Source: Nocardia nova NBRC 15556
GTDB lineage: Bacteria > Actinomycetota > Actinomycetes > Mycobacteriales > Mycobacteriaceae
Direction of reading: 5' to 3'
Length of the DNA stretch: 64,000 bases
Assembly: GCF_001613005.1 (NCBI RefSeq)
Contig: NZ_BDBN01000005.1
Coordinates: forward strand, 1 to 64,000
Positions 15,633 to 23,706 of this stretch are shown here, in pieces (position 1 is the first letter of the stretch; each line of letters begins with the position of its first letter). Below the pieces are notes generated by a model. The model did no database searches, had not been told where the DNA came from, and saw nothing but the letters and a program-made list of their open reading frames with translations. The translations under genes and the position numbers were made by a program.

Positions 15633-16555
15633 TCACCGGATCGCGAGCGGGTTGATCGGCGAGCCGACCCCGCGAGTGAATTGCAGGGGTGGGCCGGCGT
15701 AGAAGAAGTCCCAGCGTCCGTCGCCCGCGCATGCCTGCGCCAGATCCTCGAAGTCGAGCATTTCCGCAAGGGTCAGGCCCATATCGCGGATGAGCACCAT
15801 ATGCAGTTCGAACGCGGTTCCCGGATGTTCGCCGGGCATCACCTCGACCGCCCAGTTGTCGGAGCCGACGACGGCCACGTCCTTGTCGCGCAGCCAGGTC
15901 GCACACGCCAGGCTCAGGCCCGGCTCACCGGCCATGAAGCCCTGCGGATCACCGTCGGTGAGGAATTTCCTGCGCCAGCCCGTGCGGATCAACAGGATGT
16001 CGCCGGCGCCCACATCCACGCCCTGGGCGGCCGCGACGGCGTCGAGTTCGTCGGGACCGATCGCGGTTCCGGCTTCGAGCCAGTCCACGCCGCGATGGCG
16101 AGCCACGTCCAGCAGCACGCCGCGCCCGGCGATGCCCCCGGACTGGGTGTGGATACCGCATTTATCGGCGCCCTTGACCGTCACTCCAGAGCCGGGGTGT
16201 CCGTTGTACAGCTCGTCGTCGTAGTGCACATGCGCCAGCGAGTCGTATTGGGAACCGGCCTGCAACGGCATGAAGACGAAGTCGTCGGCCCATTTGAAAC
16301 CGCCGGGAAGCACCTGTTCCTGGCCGTTTTCCGACATCAACCGGATCGGATTGATGCGCGCGCCGCCGGGCTGTGGGCCGTCACCGTCGAGCGGAATGCC
16401 GAGTTTGAAGGTCTCACCGGTGCGAATCAGCGCCGCCGCGGCCACCACCCGCTCCGGCGGATCAGATTCGTGGTTCCGCGCTCGTCGTCGGTCCCCCACC
16501 GACCCCAATTGCTGACCTTCCGGCCCAGAGCGCGCATATCGGGAACTTCGGGCAC
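15633..16555 (-). pseudogene. Cyclase/kynurenine-formamidase-family protein, frameshifted
   Basis: A metal-dependent hydrolase of the cyclase family whose frame is broken near 16465. The 5' part (GTG 16555 after AGGAGG) reads through SNWGRWGTDDERGTTNLI and then hits a stop in that frame; the remainder, PERVVAAAALIRTG onward, continues in another frame to 15633. Adding one base after the NLI codons restores NLI-x-PERVV, the usual family sequence. The metal site region SLAHVHYDDELYNGHP and a GIHTQSGGIAGRGVLLD segment are otherwise intact, about 290 further residues. Either a genuine recent pseudogene or a single-base sequencing/assembly error. It opens an operon with the acyl-CoA ligase gene and has TetR operator copy 2 upstream. 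Confidence 0.85.
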
Positions 16556-16581
16556 CGTTGCCTCCTGAACAGTTTGTGACG

Positions 16582-16595
16582 TGACAGTCATGTCA
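16582..16595. promoter_or_regulatory. TetR operator, copy 2 (TGACAGTCATGTCA)
   Basis: Identical to 7985-7998, 27 bases upstream of the cyclase GTG. Places the cyclase-ligase operon in the same regulon as the TetR, VOC and CoA-transferase operons. Confidence 0.75.
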
Positions 16596-17083
16596 ACTTT
16601 GTGCCGCAAGTGTGTCCGACGGCACTTTCGGTGTCAATAGCCGGATGTCAGGTTCGCCCCGCTCGAGGCCGGGAGGCAGGTTCCGGACCAGGCGAGATGG
16701 AACGGCCTGGACGAAGCGGGGCGTACGAACTCGGCTGAGATGCGATAGCGCAAGGCTATTCACACACTTCTTCCGCTCACCTGGCGACGAGTATCCGATA
16801 CTGTGCAGTTTCACTTCATAGCGTTCGTGGGACAGCCTCGCAGCGGCGCGGAAGAATCGGCCATGTCGAACATAATTTGTTGCTGCGCAGCGCTTTTCGT
16901 CCGGAAAGCCGCTCATCTACAGCTGAGCCGTAGATGCAGCGGCACGCGCAGACCCATCGAAAGCGGCCGATTTCCGAAACCGAGCGGTTGATTTCCGCCA
17001 TATTGACGTGCGAGGGTGATTGGGTTCACACTACCAACGAGTAACCGGACGAAGGTGTCCGGTTCGGGTAGAAGGGGACTCTG
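16596..17083. other. Intergenic region with a strong hairpin upstream of the lipase
   Basis: About 490 bases between divergent cyclase and lipase genes. At 16908-16943 GCCGCT-CATCTAC pairs with GTAGATG-C-AGCGGC (13 bp, one bulged base, nine-base loop). Base composition is somewhat lower in GC around 16740-16900. Open frames here lack codon bias and start signals. The promoter of the lipase gene should lie near its right end. Confidence 0.6.
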
Positions 17084-18400
17084 GTGAAACGAGGACGCGC
17101 AGTCCTTCAGCTCGCGACCGCCGTCGCGGCCATGTCATTGCTCGTCGGCTCAGCGACCGGTCTCGCACCGAATGCGCACGCGGCATCCGATTCGTTCTAC
17201 GAGTACACGGGCGCGGCGCCGCTGTCCTCGATCGCACCGGGAACCGTGTTGCAGACGCGGACGATGCCGTACCACTTCGCGGGCATCCCGACGCCCGTCA
17301 CGGCCGTGCAGCTGCAGTACCGCACGACCGATGCCCGGCAGCGTCCGGCCGTGAACGTCACCTCCGTACTCCTGCCGCCGACCGGCGTCGATCCTGCGAA
17401 AGCCGTTGCCTACCAGTCCTTCTACGACTCGCTCAATCCCGAGGACGGGCCGTCGCGATCGGTCGCGGGCAATGTGTCTTTCGGCGGCGCGGTGAACAAT
17501 GTGGAGGGTGAGCTGATCGCGCCGCTGCTGGCGCAGGGCTACACGATCATCGTCGCCGACACCGAGGGCCAGGCGGCCGATTTCGCCGCGGGCCCCGAGT
17601 ACGGAATGAACACCCTGGACTCGATCCGGGCGGCGACCCACTCGGCGCAGGTCGGCCTGAACGAGCAGACCCGCGTCGCGCTGTTCGGATATTCGGGCGG
17701 CGCGATCGCCACCAACTGGGCCGCGGCCCTGGCGCCGGTCTACGCCCCGGATGTCGACCGGCAGCTGGTCGGGGCGGCCGAAGGTGGCGTCCTGGTCAAT
17801 CCGGCACGCAACCTGCGCTATATCGACGGCAGTTTCGGCTGGGCCGGGGTGGCGGCCATGGCTGTGATCGGCATCGGCCGCTCCTACGACATCGACTTCT
17901 CGCCTTATATGAGTGCGTACGGCGCCGAGATCCTGAACAAGATGCAGTACGCGTCCATCGCCAATGTGCTGTTCCAATACCCGGGCCTGACCTGGGCCCA
18001 GATGGTGAAGCCGGAGTACGCCGATCCCAACAGCGTGGCGCCGTTCGTCGCGGCGGTGCGCAAGGTCGACCTCGGTCTGGCGCCGACGCCGACGATTCCG
18101 ATGCTCATCGGGCAGGGCGCCAACGGCGTGCTGGAAGGGACCGACAACGGTAAGCCGGTGTCCGGCCCCGGTGACGGCGTGATGGTCGCGGGCGACGTGC
18201 GCAGCCTGGCCCGGCAGTACTGCGACACCGGGAACTCCGCGATCCTGTATCGGCAGTACGACCTGCTCAGCCACACTCCGTCGACCATCGCGTGGCTGCC
18301 GGAGGCCCTGCTCTGGCTCGACGACCGGTTCGCGGGCCGGCCGGCGCCGGCGAACTGCGGCGCCATCGCGCCGGGCAATTCGCTGGACCCGGTGATCTGA
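17084..18400 (+). CDS. Secreted lipase (LIP family, alpha/beta hydrolase)
   Basis: 438 residues. The signal peptide spans residues 1 to about 34 (basic start, hydrophobic core, cut after AHA before ASDS). The mature part is a Candida-type secretory lipase: APLSSIAPGTVLQTRTMPYHF near the start, the nucleophile elbow FGYSGGAIATNWAA, and candidate acid and His residues near the end (the His of LLSHTPS). It hydrolyses triacylglycerols or other esters outside the cell. GTG at 17084 follows AGAAGGGGA. It stands alone with a terminator behind it. It could supply lipids or steroid esters, but no KstR or KstR2 box is seen. Confidence 0.85.
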   Translation: MKRGRAVLQLATAVAAMSLLVGSATGLAPNAHAASDSFYEYTGAAPLSSIAPGTVLQTRTMPYHFAGIPTPVTAVQLQYRTTDARQRPAVNVTSVLLPPTGVDPAKAVAYQSFYDSLNPEDGPSRSVAGNVSFGGAVNNVEGELIAPLLAQGYTIIVADTEGQAADFAAGPEYGMNTLDSIRAATHSAQVGLNEQTRVALFGYSGGAIATNWAAALAPVYAPDVDRQLVGAAEGGVLVNPARNLRYIDGSFGWAGVAAMAVIGIGRSYDIDFSPYMSAYGAEILNKMQYASIANVLFQYPGLTWAQMVKPEYADPNSVAPFVAAVRKVDLGLAPTPTIPMLIGQGANGVLEGTDNGKPVSGPGDGVMVAGDVRSLARQYCDTGNSAILYRQYDLLSHTPSTIAWLPEALLWLDDRFAGRPAPANCGAIAPGNSLDPVI

Positions 18401-18419
18401 GCCCACCGGACTATATGAG

Positions 18420-18448
18420 AAGAGGCCCCGCGGCGTGCGGGGCCTCTT
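18420..18448. terminator. Hairpin terminator between lipase and fadA6
   Basis: AAGAGGCCCCGC pairs perfectly with GCGGGGCCTCTT over a five-base loop, followed by TCC on the plus strand. It serves the convergent lipase and fadA6 genes. Confidence 0.85.
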
Positions 18449-18492
18449 CCGTGTTCACCGGATCGCATTCGCCTGACGAAAGGCGAAGCGGC

Positions 18493-19680
18493 TCAGGAGA
18501 TTCGCTCGATGATGGTGACGTTGGCCGTGCCGCCGCCCTCGCAGATGGTGAGCAGGCCGTAGCGGCCGTTCACCCGCTCGAGCTCGTTGAGCAGGGTGGC
18601 GAACAGCTTCGCGCCGGTGGCGCCGAGCGGATGTCCGAGCGCGATCGCGCCGCCGTGCACGTTCACCTTGTCGGGGTTCGCGCCGGTCTCCTTCAGCCAG
18701 GCCAGCACCACGGAGGCGAATGCCTCGTTGATCTCGACGACATCGATGTCGTCGATGGTCAGCCCGGTCTGCTCCAGCGCCCACTTGGTCGCCGGGATCG
18801 GCGCGGTGAGCATGTAGATCGGGTCGGCGCCGCGGGCGCTGACGTGGTGGATGCGGGCGCGCGGCTTCAAGCCGTATTCGGCGACGGCCCAGTCGGAGGC
18901 CAGCAGGGTGGCGCTGGCGCCGTCGGAGATCTGGCTGGCGACCGCGGCGGTCAGGCGGCTGCCCTCGCTGAGCGGCTTGAGTCCGGCCATCTTCTCCAGG
19001 CTGGTCTCGCGCGGGCCCTCGTCGATCCAGAAATCGCCGACCGGCACGATCTCGCGATCGAAGGAACCCTCGGCGATGGCCTTGCGGGCGCGTTCGTGGC
19101 TGCGAAGTGCCCAGCGCTCCATATCTTCCCGGCTGATATCCCACTTCTCGGCGATCAGCTGCGCGCCGTTGAACTGCGAGACCTCACCGGTGCCGTAGCG
19201 GTGGTCCCAGCCCTTGGCGCCGACGAACGGTGAGTCGAAACCGTACTCCTTACCGGCCAGCATGGCGGCCGAGATCGGGATCGCGCTCATGTTCTGCACG
19301 CCACCGGCGACGATCACCTCGGCGGTGCCGCTCATGATGGCCTGCGCGCCGAAATTGATCGCCTGCTGGCTGGATCCGCACTGACGGTCCACCGTGGTAC
19401 CGGGGACCTCCTCCGGATATCCGGCCGCCAGCCAGGCTGTCCGGGCGATGTTGCCGGCCTGCGGGCCGATGGCGTCGACACAGCCGAAGATCACATCGTC
19501 GACGTTGCCGGGATCGATGGCGTTGCGGCCCAGCAACCCCTGCAGTGCCGCCGCGCCGAGGTCGGCGGGATGCACACCGGCCAGCGCACCGCCGCGCTTA
19601 CCGATCGGCGTCCGCACGGCATCGATGACGTAGGCCTCGCGTACCGGCGCGTACCGGCGGCGATCGGACGGTGTGGACAT
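18493..19680 (-). CDS. fadA6: FadA6, steroid ring-degradation thiolase
   Basis: 395-residue thiolase with the acylated Cys101 (DRQCGSS), the His of HGGAIALGHPLGATG and the second Cys in ICEGGGTANV. FadA6 (Rv3556c) performs the thiolytic step on the opened C/D-ring product in HIP catabolism. ATG at 19680 after AGGAGCG. It lies nine bases downstream of kstR2 on the same strand, as in M. tuberculosis, so it shares the KstR2-controlled message. Confidence 0.93.
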   Translation of the reverse strand: MSTPSDRRRYAPVREAYVIDAVRTPIGKRGGALAGVHPADLGAAALQGLLGRNAIDPGNVDDVIFGCVDAIGPQAGNIARTAWLAAGYPEEVPGTTVDRQCGSSQQAINFGAQAIMSGTAEVIVAGGVQNMSAIPISAAMLAGKEYGFDSPFVGAKGWDHRYGTGEVSQFNGAQLIAEKWDISREDMERWALRSHERARKAIAEGSFDREIVPVGDFWIDEGPRETSLEKMAGLKPLSEGSRLTAAVASQISDGASATLLASDWAVAEYGLKPRARIHHVSARGADPIYMLTAPIPATKWALEQTGLTIDDIDVVEINEAFASVVLAWLKETGANPDKVNVHGGAIALGHPLGATGAKLFATLLNELERVNGRYGLLTICEGGGTANVTIIERIS

Positions 19681-19689
19681 GTAACGCTC

Positions 19690-20352
19690 CTATTCGGATG
19701 TGCCGGATTCGGCGCCGGACTGAGATGCTCCGGAATGAACTGCGCCGGAACGGTTCTCGGGGTTGGTGAGCCCATCGAGCACGATGGTCAGATACTGCTT
19801 GGCGAGGGTGTCCGCGGTGATGCGGCCGCCGGGCTGATACCAGCGCACCGCCACCCAGACGGTGTCGCGCAGGAAGCGGAAGGCGAGCTCGACATCGAGT
19901 TCGGGGCGGAAGCTGCCGTCGCGCACGCCCTCGGTGAGCACATTGCGCCACAGCTCCCGGAATTCCCGGTTGTATTCCGCGATGTACTCGAAACGCGGTG
20001 TGTCACTGAGCCTTTTGGCCTCGGCCTGATAGATCGCGACGGCCGAATGCCAGCGGTCGAACGATTCACAGGAGGCGATGACCAGCGCCTCGAGCGTGGC
20101 TCGCGGCGACAGGTTGGAGGCGACGATCTCGCGGTAGCGGCCGAACAGATCGTCGAGGAAGCCGCGCAGAATCTCGTCCACCATCGCCTCTTTCGAGTCG
20201 AAGTGGTGGTAGAGACTGCCGGATAGAATCCCCGCCGCATCGGCGATATCGCGGACCGTGGTCGCACGCAGGCCGCGCTCGGCGAACAGGCCGGCGGCCA
20301 GGCCGAGCAACTCGTTGCGGCGTGCGGATTTGGAGGCCTCGGATGCGGTCAC
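19690..20352 (-). CDS. kstR2: KstR2, TetR-family repressor of HIP catabolic genes
   Basis: About 220 residues. The HTH at residues 10-55 includes RNELLGLAAGLFAERG and IADAAGILSGSLYHHFDSKE. KstR2 responds to HIP-CoA. GTG 20352 (VTASEASKSARR) is chosen because an upstream TTG at 20367 would sit inside the operator; the SD is weak either way. The C-terminal tail (SGASQSGAESGTSE) is longer and more polar than in the roughly 200-residue mycobacterial protein. The operator at 20367-20384 shows autoregulation. First gene of the kstR2-fadA6 unit. Confidence 0.93.
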   Translation of the reverse strand: MTASEASKSARRNELLGLAAGLFAERGLRATTVRDIADAAGILSGSLYHHFDSKEAMVDEILRGFLDDLFGRYREIVASNLSPRATLEALVIASCESFDRWHSAVAIYQAEAKRLSDTPRFEYIAEYNREFRELWRNVLTEGVRDGSFRPELDVELAFRFLRDTVWVAVRWYQPGGRITADTLAKQYLTIVLDGLTNPENRSGAVHSGASQSGAESGTSE

Positions 20353-20366
20353 TCGGCCATAATACA

Positions 20367-20384
20367 ACCAAGCATTTGCTTGGT
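20367..20384. promoter_or_regulatory. KstR2 operator before kstR2
   Basis: ACCAAGCATTTGCTTGGT is a symmetrical 8+2+8 inverted repeat lying just upstream of the kstR2 start and just downstream of the unknown gene ending at 20398. One base differs from the consensus AnCAAGnnCTTGnT. Confidence 0.88.
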
Positions 20385-20397
20385 CTACGGTGGTGGC

Positions 20398-21132
20398 TCA
20401 CCGAATGGAATAGCGCAGCGGCGAGGACATCGACAGATCGACGAGGAGCCGATCGCAGATCTCCATCGGCGGGATACCGGCCCGTTTCATCCGTGCCACC
20501 AGCGCGAGCCGACGCTCGCAGCTGTCCCATTCCACCGTCAGCGGCCCCCGGCCGGGTCCCGCGTCCACGGTCGCCATCGCCCGCGGCGGGCCGGCCGGAT
20601 CCGGGATCTCACTGAGTTTGAGCACGATGCCGCGCCGCCACGCCAGATAGGTGTCGCGATCGGCGGCGCCCTCCAATTTGCCGGTGGCCGCGGCCAGTCC
20701 TCGATCGATGCCGTCGGCGAAGGCGAGGCGATCGAATCGGAACCGCCGGCAGCGCCGGACCACCTCCAGCAGATCGGCGCGCACCTCGCACAGCAAGGCG
20801 GTCTGCTGCCGGCGGCGTTCCCCACCGGGATCGGCCTCCCCCGGGCCGCAGCCGGCGCCGATGCGCCGCACTCGCCGCCGATCGCGGGCCATATCCGCAC
20901 GCAGGGCGGCACGCGGATCGCGTGCCACCTCGGCCTCGTCGACCTCGTGTTCGTGCAGAATCTGCGCAGCGCGGGTCGCCGTCGCGTGCGCATCGGGGTG
21001 ATCGAGCAATTCCGCACCGAGGGTGAGAGCGGCGAGCACGACGCTGTCCTGCCGCCGCCGCGCGAGCACCACCTCGCGAATCAACTCGAGTTCCAGTACG
21101 TCGTTGTCTTCCTGTCGACCGTCCAGACCCAT
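20398..21132 (-). CDS. Uncharacterised 244-aa protein upstream of kstR2
   Basis: I do not recognise this gene. It has codon use typical of the region (third positions mostly G or C), ATG 21132 and a GAAGGGA signal. The N-terminal third (VLELELIREVVLARRRQD, then VLAALTLGAELLDH) is helical and leucine-rich, the middle is strongly basic (RDRRRVRRIGAG), and a C-terminal segment reads LTVEWDSCERRLALVARM. No signal peptide or membrane span. M. tuberculosis has an unknown gene (Rv3555c) near kstR2 but on the other side of fadA6, so orthology is uncertain. It ends 14 bases before the KstR2 box and is read toward kstR2. Confidence 0.7.
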   Translation of the reverse strand: MGLDGRQEDNDVLELELIREVVLARRRQDSVVLAALTLGAELLDHPDAHATATRAAQILHEHEVDEAEVARDPRAALRADMARDRRRVRRIGAGCGPGEADPGGERRRQQTALLCEVRADLLEVVRRCRRFRFDRLAFADGIDRGLAAATGKLEGAADRDTYLAWRRGIVLKLSEIPDPAGPPRAMATVDAGPGRGPLTVEWDSCERRLALVARMKRAGIPPMEICDRLLVDLSMSSPLRYSIR

Positions 21133-21204
21133 GGGTCGTGGTCCCTTCGAACTGTCGGAACCGGACGTTCTCAGGATCCCACAGGTAAGGGCAGTCGGCG
21201 CCAG

Positions 21205-21404
21205 TGTTTTTTCGCCTCCGCTTCGCTGCGGCGGGGTTCTCGGCCCCCTGGGCCTCGATTTTTCACTCCTCCGGTCAGTCGCTGCGCTCCCTCCCTCCGT
21301 CGCTCCAAAATCGAGGCGGGCCGAGAACCACCAGGGTGTACCTCTCGCAGCTGTGCACCCTGGTGCGTTACCTCAGGGCCGTCGGGGCGTGCCTCTCGCA
21401 GAGG
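21205..21404. repeat. Structured intergenic segment with nested inverted repeats
   Basis: Between ipdF and the unknown gene. Arms at 21235-21246 plus 21252-21262 (GGTTCTCGGCCC and GCCTCGATTTT) pair with 21307-21317 plus 21318-21329 (AAAATCGAGGC and GGGCCGAGAACC), giving 23 bp with one five-base bulge and a 44-base loop. Directly next, CACCAGGGTG (21329-21338) pairs with CACCCTGGTG (21356-21365), and CCTCT-CGC-AGAGG follows at 21392-21404. CCTCTCGCAG occurs twice. No ORF. A REP/MITE-like element or structured RNA are the options. Confidence 0.75.
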
Positions 21405-21411
21405 TTTCCTC

Positions 21412-22206
21412 TCAAGCGCGTTGGCTGCTTACCGAGACGACTTCGCCTGTCATGTAGGAGGTGTAGTCGCTGGCGAGCATCGCGATGGTGGCGGCGACCT
21501 CCCACGGCTCGGCGGCCCGGCCGAAGGCCTCGCCCGCGGCCAGGCGATCGAGCAGTTCGGTAGAGCTCACCTTGTCCAGGAAGGGGTGGCGGGCGATGCT
21601 CGGCGCGACCGCGTTGATCCGCACGCCCAGTTCCGCGGCCTCCACGGCGCTGCAGCGGGTCAATGCCATGACACCGGCCTTGGCGGCGGCGTAGTGGGCC
21701 TGGCCGTGCTGGGCCCGCCAGCCGAGCACGCTGGCGTTGTTGACGATCACGCCGCCGTGGCCCGCGGTGCGGAAGTAGTTCAGCGCGGCGCGGGTGCAGC
21801 GGAAGGTGCCGTTCAGCGTGATGTCCAGGACGCGATCCCACTGTTCGTCGGTCATGTCGACGACCGGCGTCTCACCGCCCAGGCCGGCGTTGTTGACCAT
21901 GATGTCGATGCGGCCCAGGCGCTGCGCCGCGGCGCGGATCAGTTCGTCGACCTGTTCGGTACTGGTCACGTCGCAGACCACCGAGGCGACCTTGCGCTGC
22001 GGGAATTCCGCGGCCAGCTCCTCCTCGGTCTGCTTCAGCCGGCGTTCGTGCCAGTCGGAGACCACGACGTCGGCGCCCTCGTCGAGCATGCGGCGCGCGG
22101 TGGCCGATCCGATGCCCGTGCCGGCGGCGGCGGTGATCACCGCGACCCGGCCGGCGAGCAGTCCGTGACCGGAGATCGGCTGGGGCGGAACCGAGAGATC
22201 AGGCAC
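21412..22206 (-). CDS. ipdF: IpdF-type SDR (Rv3559c-like)
   Basis: 264-residue SDR: VITAAAGTGIGSATARRM (cofactor loop), NNAGLGGETPVVD, the serine of NNASVLGW and catalytic YAAAKAGVMAL. IpdF oxidises the ring hydroxyl of 5-OH-HIC-CoA in HIP degradation (as reported for Rv3559c). It lies 75 bases downstream of fadE30 on the same strand, as in M. tuberculosis, and is thus under the KstR2 box at 23582-23599. Start from ATG 22206; GGAAGGAC is upstream. Confidence 0.87.
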   Translation of the reverse strand: MPDLSVPPQPISGHGLLAGRVAVITAAAGTGIGSATARRMLDEGADVVVSDWHERRLKQTEEELAAEFPQRKVASVVCDVTSTEQVDELIRAAAQRLGRIDIMVNNAGLGGETPVVDMTDEQWDRVLDITLNGTFRCTRAALNYFRTAGHGGVIVNNASVLGWRAQHGQAHYAAAKAGVMALTRCSAVEAAELGVRINAVAPSIARHPFLDKVSSTELLDRLAAGEAFGRAAEPWEVAATIAMLASDYTSYMTGEVVSVSSQRA

Positions 22207-22281
22207 TGTAGGTCCTTCCTTACGGCCGAACAGCGGCTTCGGCCGATGGTTTCCGGCCGAGCGTTCGGCCGGGCGGGGTGG

Positions 22282-23565
22282 TCAGCGGGCTTCGCGGGGC
22301 AGGCCGAGCACGCGTTCGGAGATGATGTTGCGCTGCACTTCGTTCGAGCCGCCGTAGATCGTGTCGGCGCGGGTGAACAGATAGAGGCGCTGCCATTGGT
22401 TCAGATCGTCCGCAGGGTGCGGATCGAGGGCGGAGCCGGTGCCGCCGACCGGAGGCCGGGCGATCAGGCCTTCGGCGCCGAGCACGTCCATGGCCAGTTC
22501 GCCGAGGCCGCGATGCCAATTGGCCCACAACAGCTTCGAGACCGAGGCCTGGCCGGCGGCGGTGCGGGCGTCGACGTTCTGATGCGCCGATTCCAGGGTC
22601 CGCAGCGCGTGTGCGCGCAGCACGCGCAAACCCACCCACGCCTGGTCGATGCGTTCGGCCAGAGCCGGATCCGCCAGCGCGCCATTGGCTTTCGCCACCG
22701 CCTCCAGATTCGACAGTTCGCGCGCGAACCGGATCTGCTGGCCGACGGTGGAGATGCCGCGCTCGAAGGTCAACGTGCCCATGGCGACTCGCCAGCCCTC
22801 ACCGGGTTTGCCCACCACCAGATCGGCGGCGGTGCGGGCGTTGTCGAAGAACACCTCGTTGAATTCGGCGGTTCCGGTGAGCTGGATGATCGGGCGCACC
22901 TCGATACCGGGCTGCTTCATCGGCACCAGCAGATAGGACAGGCCGTGGTGGCGGGTCGAGCCGGATTCGGTGCGGGCGATGACGAAACACCAGTCCGACA
23001 GATGCGCCAGCGAGGTCCAGATCTTCTGGCCGTTGATCGACCATTCGTCACCGTCGAGCCGGGCGCTGGTCGACACGTTCGCCAGGTCCGAACCGGCCCC
23101 GGGCTCGGAATATCCCTGACACCATAGTTCGGTGACCGAGCGGATACCGGGCAGGAAACGCTGTTTCTGCTCCTCGGTGCCGAAGGCGAGCAGGGTCGGG
23201 CCGAGCAGCTCCTCCCCCAGGTGCGAGACGCGCGCCGGGGCATTCGCGCTCGCGTACTCCTCGTGGAAGATCACCTGCTGGCGCAGCGTCGCCGCCCGGC
23301 CGCCGTACTCGACCGGCCAGCCCAGGCAGGTCAACCCCGCCGCGGCGAGGTGGCGGTCCCACTCCAGCCGCTCGTCGAAGGCTTCGTGCTCACTTCCGGG
23401 CCCGCCGAGCCCGCGCAGCTCGCGGAACTGCCCGTTCAGGTTTTCGGCCAGCCATTCCCGCACTTCGGCGCGGAATTCCTGGTCGGCTGCGTTTTCCGTA
23501 CCGGGGGCCGCCGTGCCGGAGGCATCCGCGCCGGCGGCGGAATCGGGGGTCTGGATCGCACTCAC
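22282..23565 (-). CDS. fadE30: FadE30, acyl-CoA dehydrogenase acting on HIP-CoA
   Basis: About 427 residues after the GTG at 23565 (VSAIQTPDSAAG). Acyl-CoA dehydrogenase features: WPVEYGGRAATLRQQ, GYSEPGAGSDLANV, INGQKIWTSLAHLSDW, and the C-terminal FTRADTIYGGSNEVQRNIISERVLGLP. FadE30 (Rv3560c) desaturates the propionate side chain of HIP-CoA, the first oxidation after FadD3. The N-terminal ~30 residues are Ala-rich and probably disordered. Divergent from fadD3 with a shared KstR2 box; a start upstream of 23565 would overlap that operator. Confidence 0.92.
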   Translation of the reverse strand: MSAIQTPDSAAGADASGTAAPGTENAADQEFRAEVREWLAENLNGQFRELRGLGGPGSEHEAFDERLEWDRHLAAAGLTCLGWPVEYGGRAATLRQQVIFHEEYASANAPARVSHLGEELLGPTLLAFGTEEQKQRFLPGIRSVTELWCQGYSEPGAGSDLANVSTSARLDGDEWSINGQKIWTSLAHLSDWCFVIARTESGSTRHHGLSYLLVPMKQPGIEVRPIIQLTGTAEFNEVFFDNARTAADLVVGKPGEGWRVAMGTLTFERGISTVGQQIRFARELSNLEAVAKANGALADPALAERIDQAWVGLRVLRAHALRTLESAHQNVDARTAAGQASVSKLLWANWHRGLGELAMDVLGAEGLIARPPVGGTGSALDPHPADDLNQWQRLYLFTRADTIYGGSNEVQRNIISERVLGLPREAR

Positions 23566-23581
23566 TCCGGTAGAGTAACCT

Positions 23582-23599
23582 ACCAAGCACTTGCTTTGT
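23582..23599. promoter_or_regulatory. KstR2 operator between fadE30 and fadD3
   Basis: ACCAAGCACTTGCTTTGT matches the KstR2 pattern and the box at 2763-2780 through its first 15 bases. Controls fadE30-ipdF leftwards and fadD3 through fadE33 rightwards. Confidence 0.9.
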
Positions 23600-23706
23600 A
23601 GGGCGGTGAGCTCTGCAGCGCGAATCGACCGACGGACCGAGCCGTCACCACGCCGGACAAGCCGGCTGCTCGGCCCGTCGACCAGCGTGTAGAAGACGAG
23701 GACGAC

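Noticed and set aside
16593..16916. 107-codon minus-strand ORF upstream of the cyclase gene
   Set aside because: No ribosome site, no codon bias, and it covers the operator.
20380..23127. 915-codon plus-strand frame
   Set aside because: Antisense to the unknown gene, ipdF and fadE30 and passes through the folded intergenic segment; a high-GC artefact.
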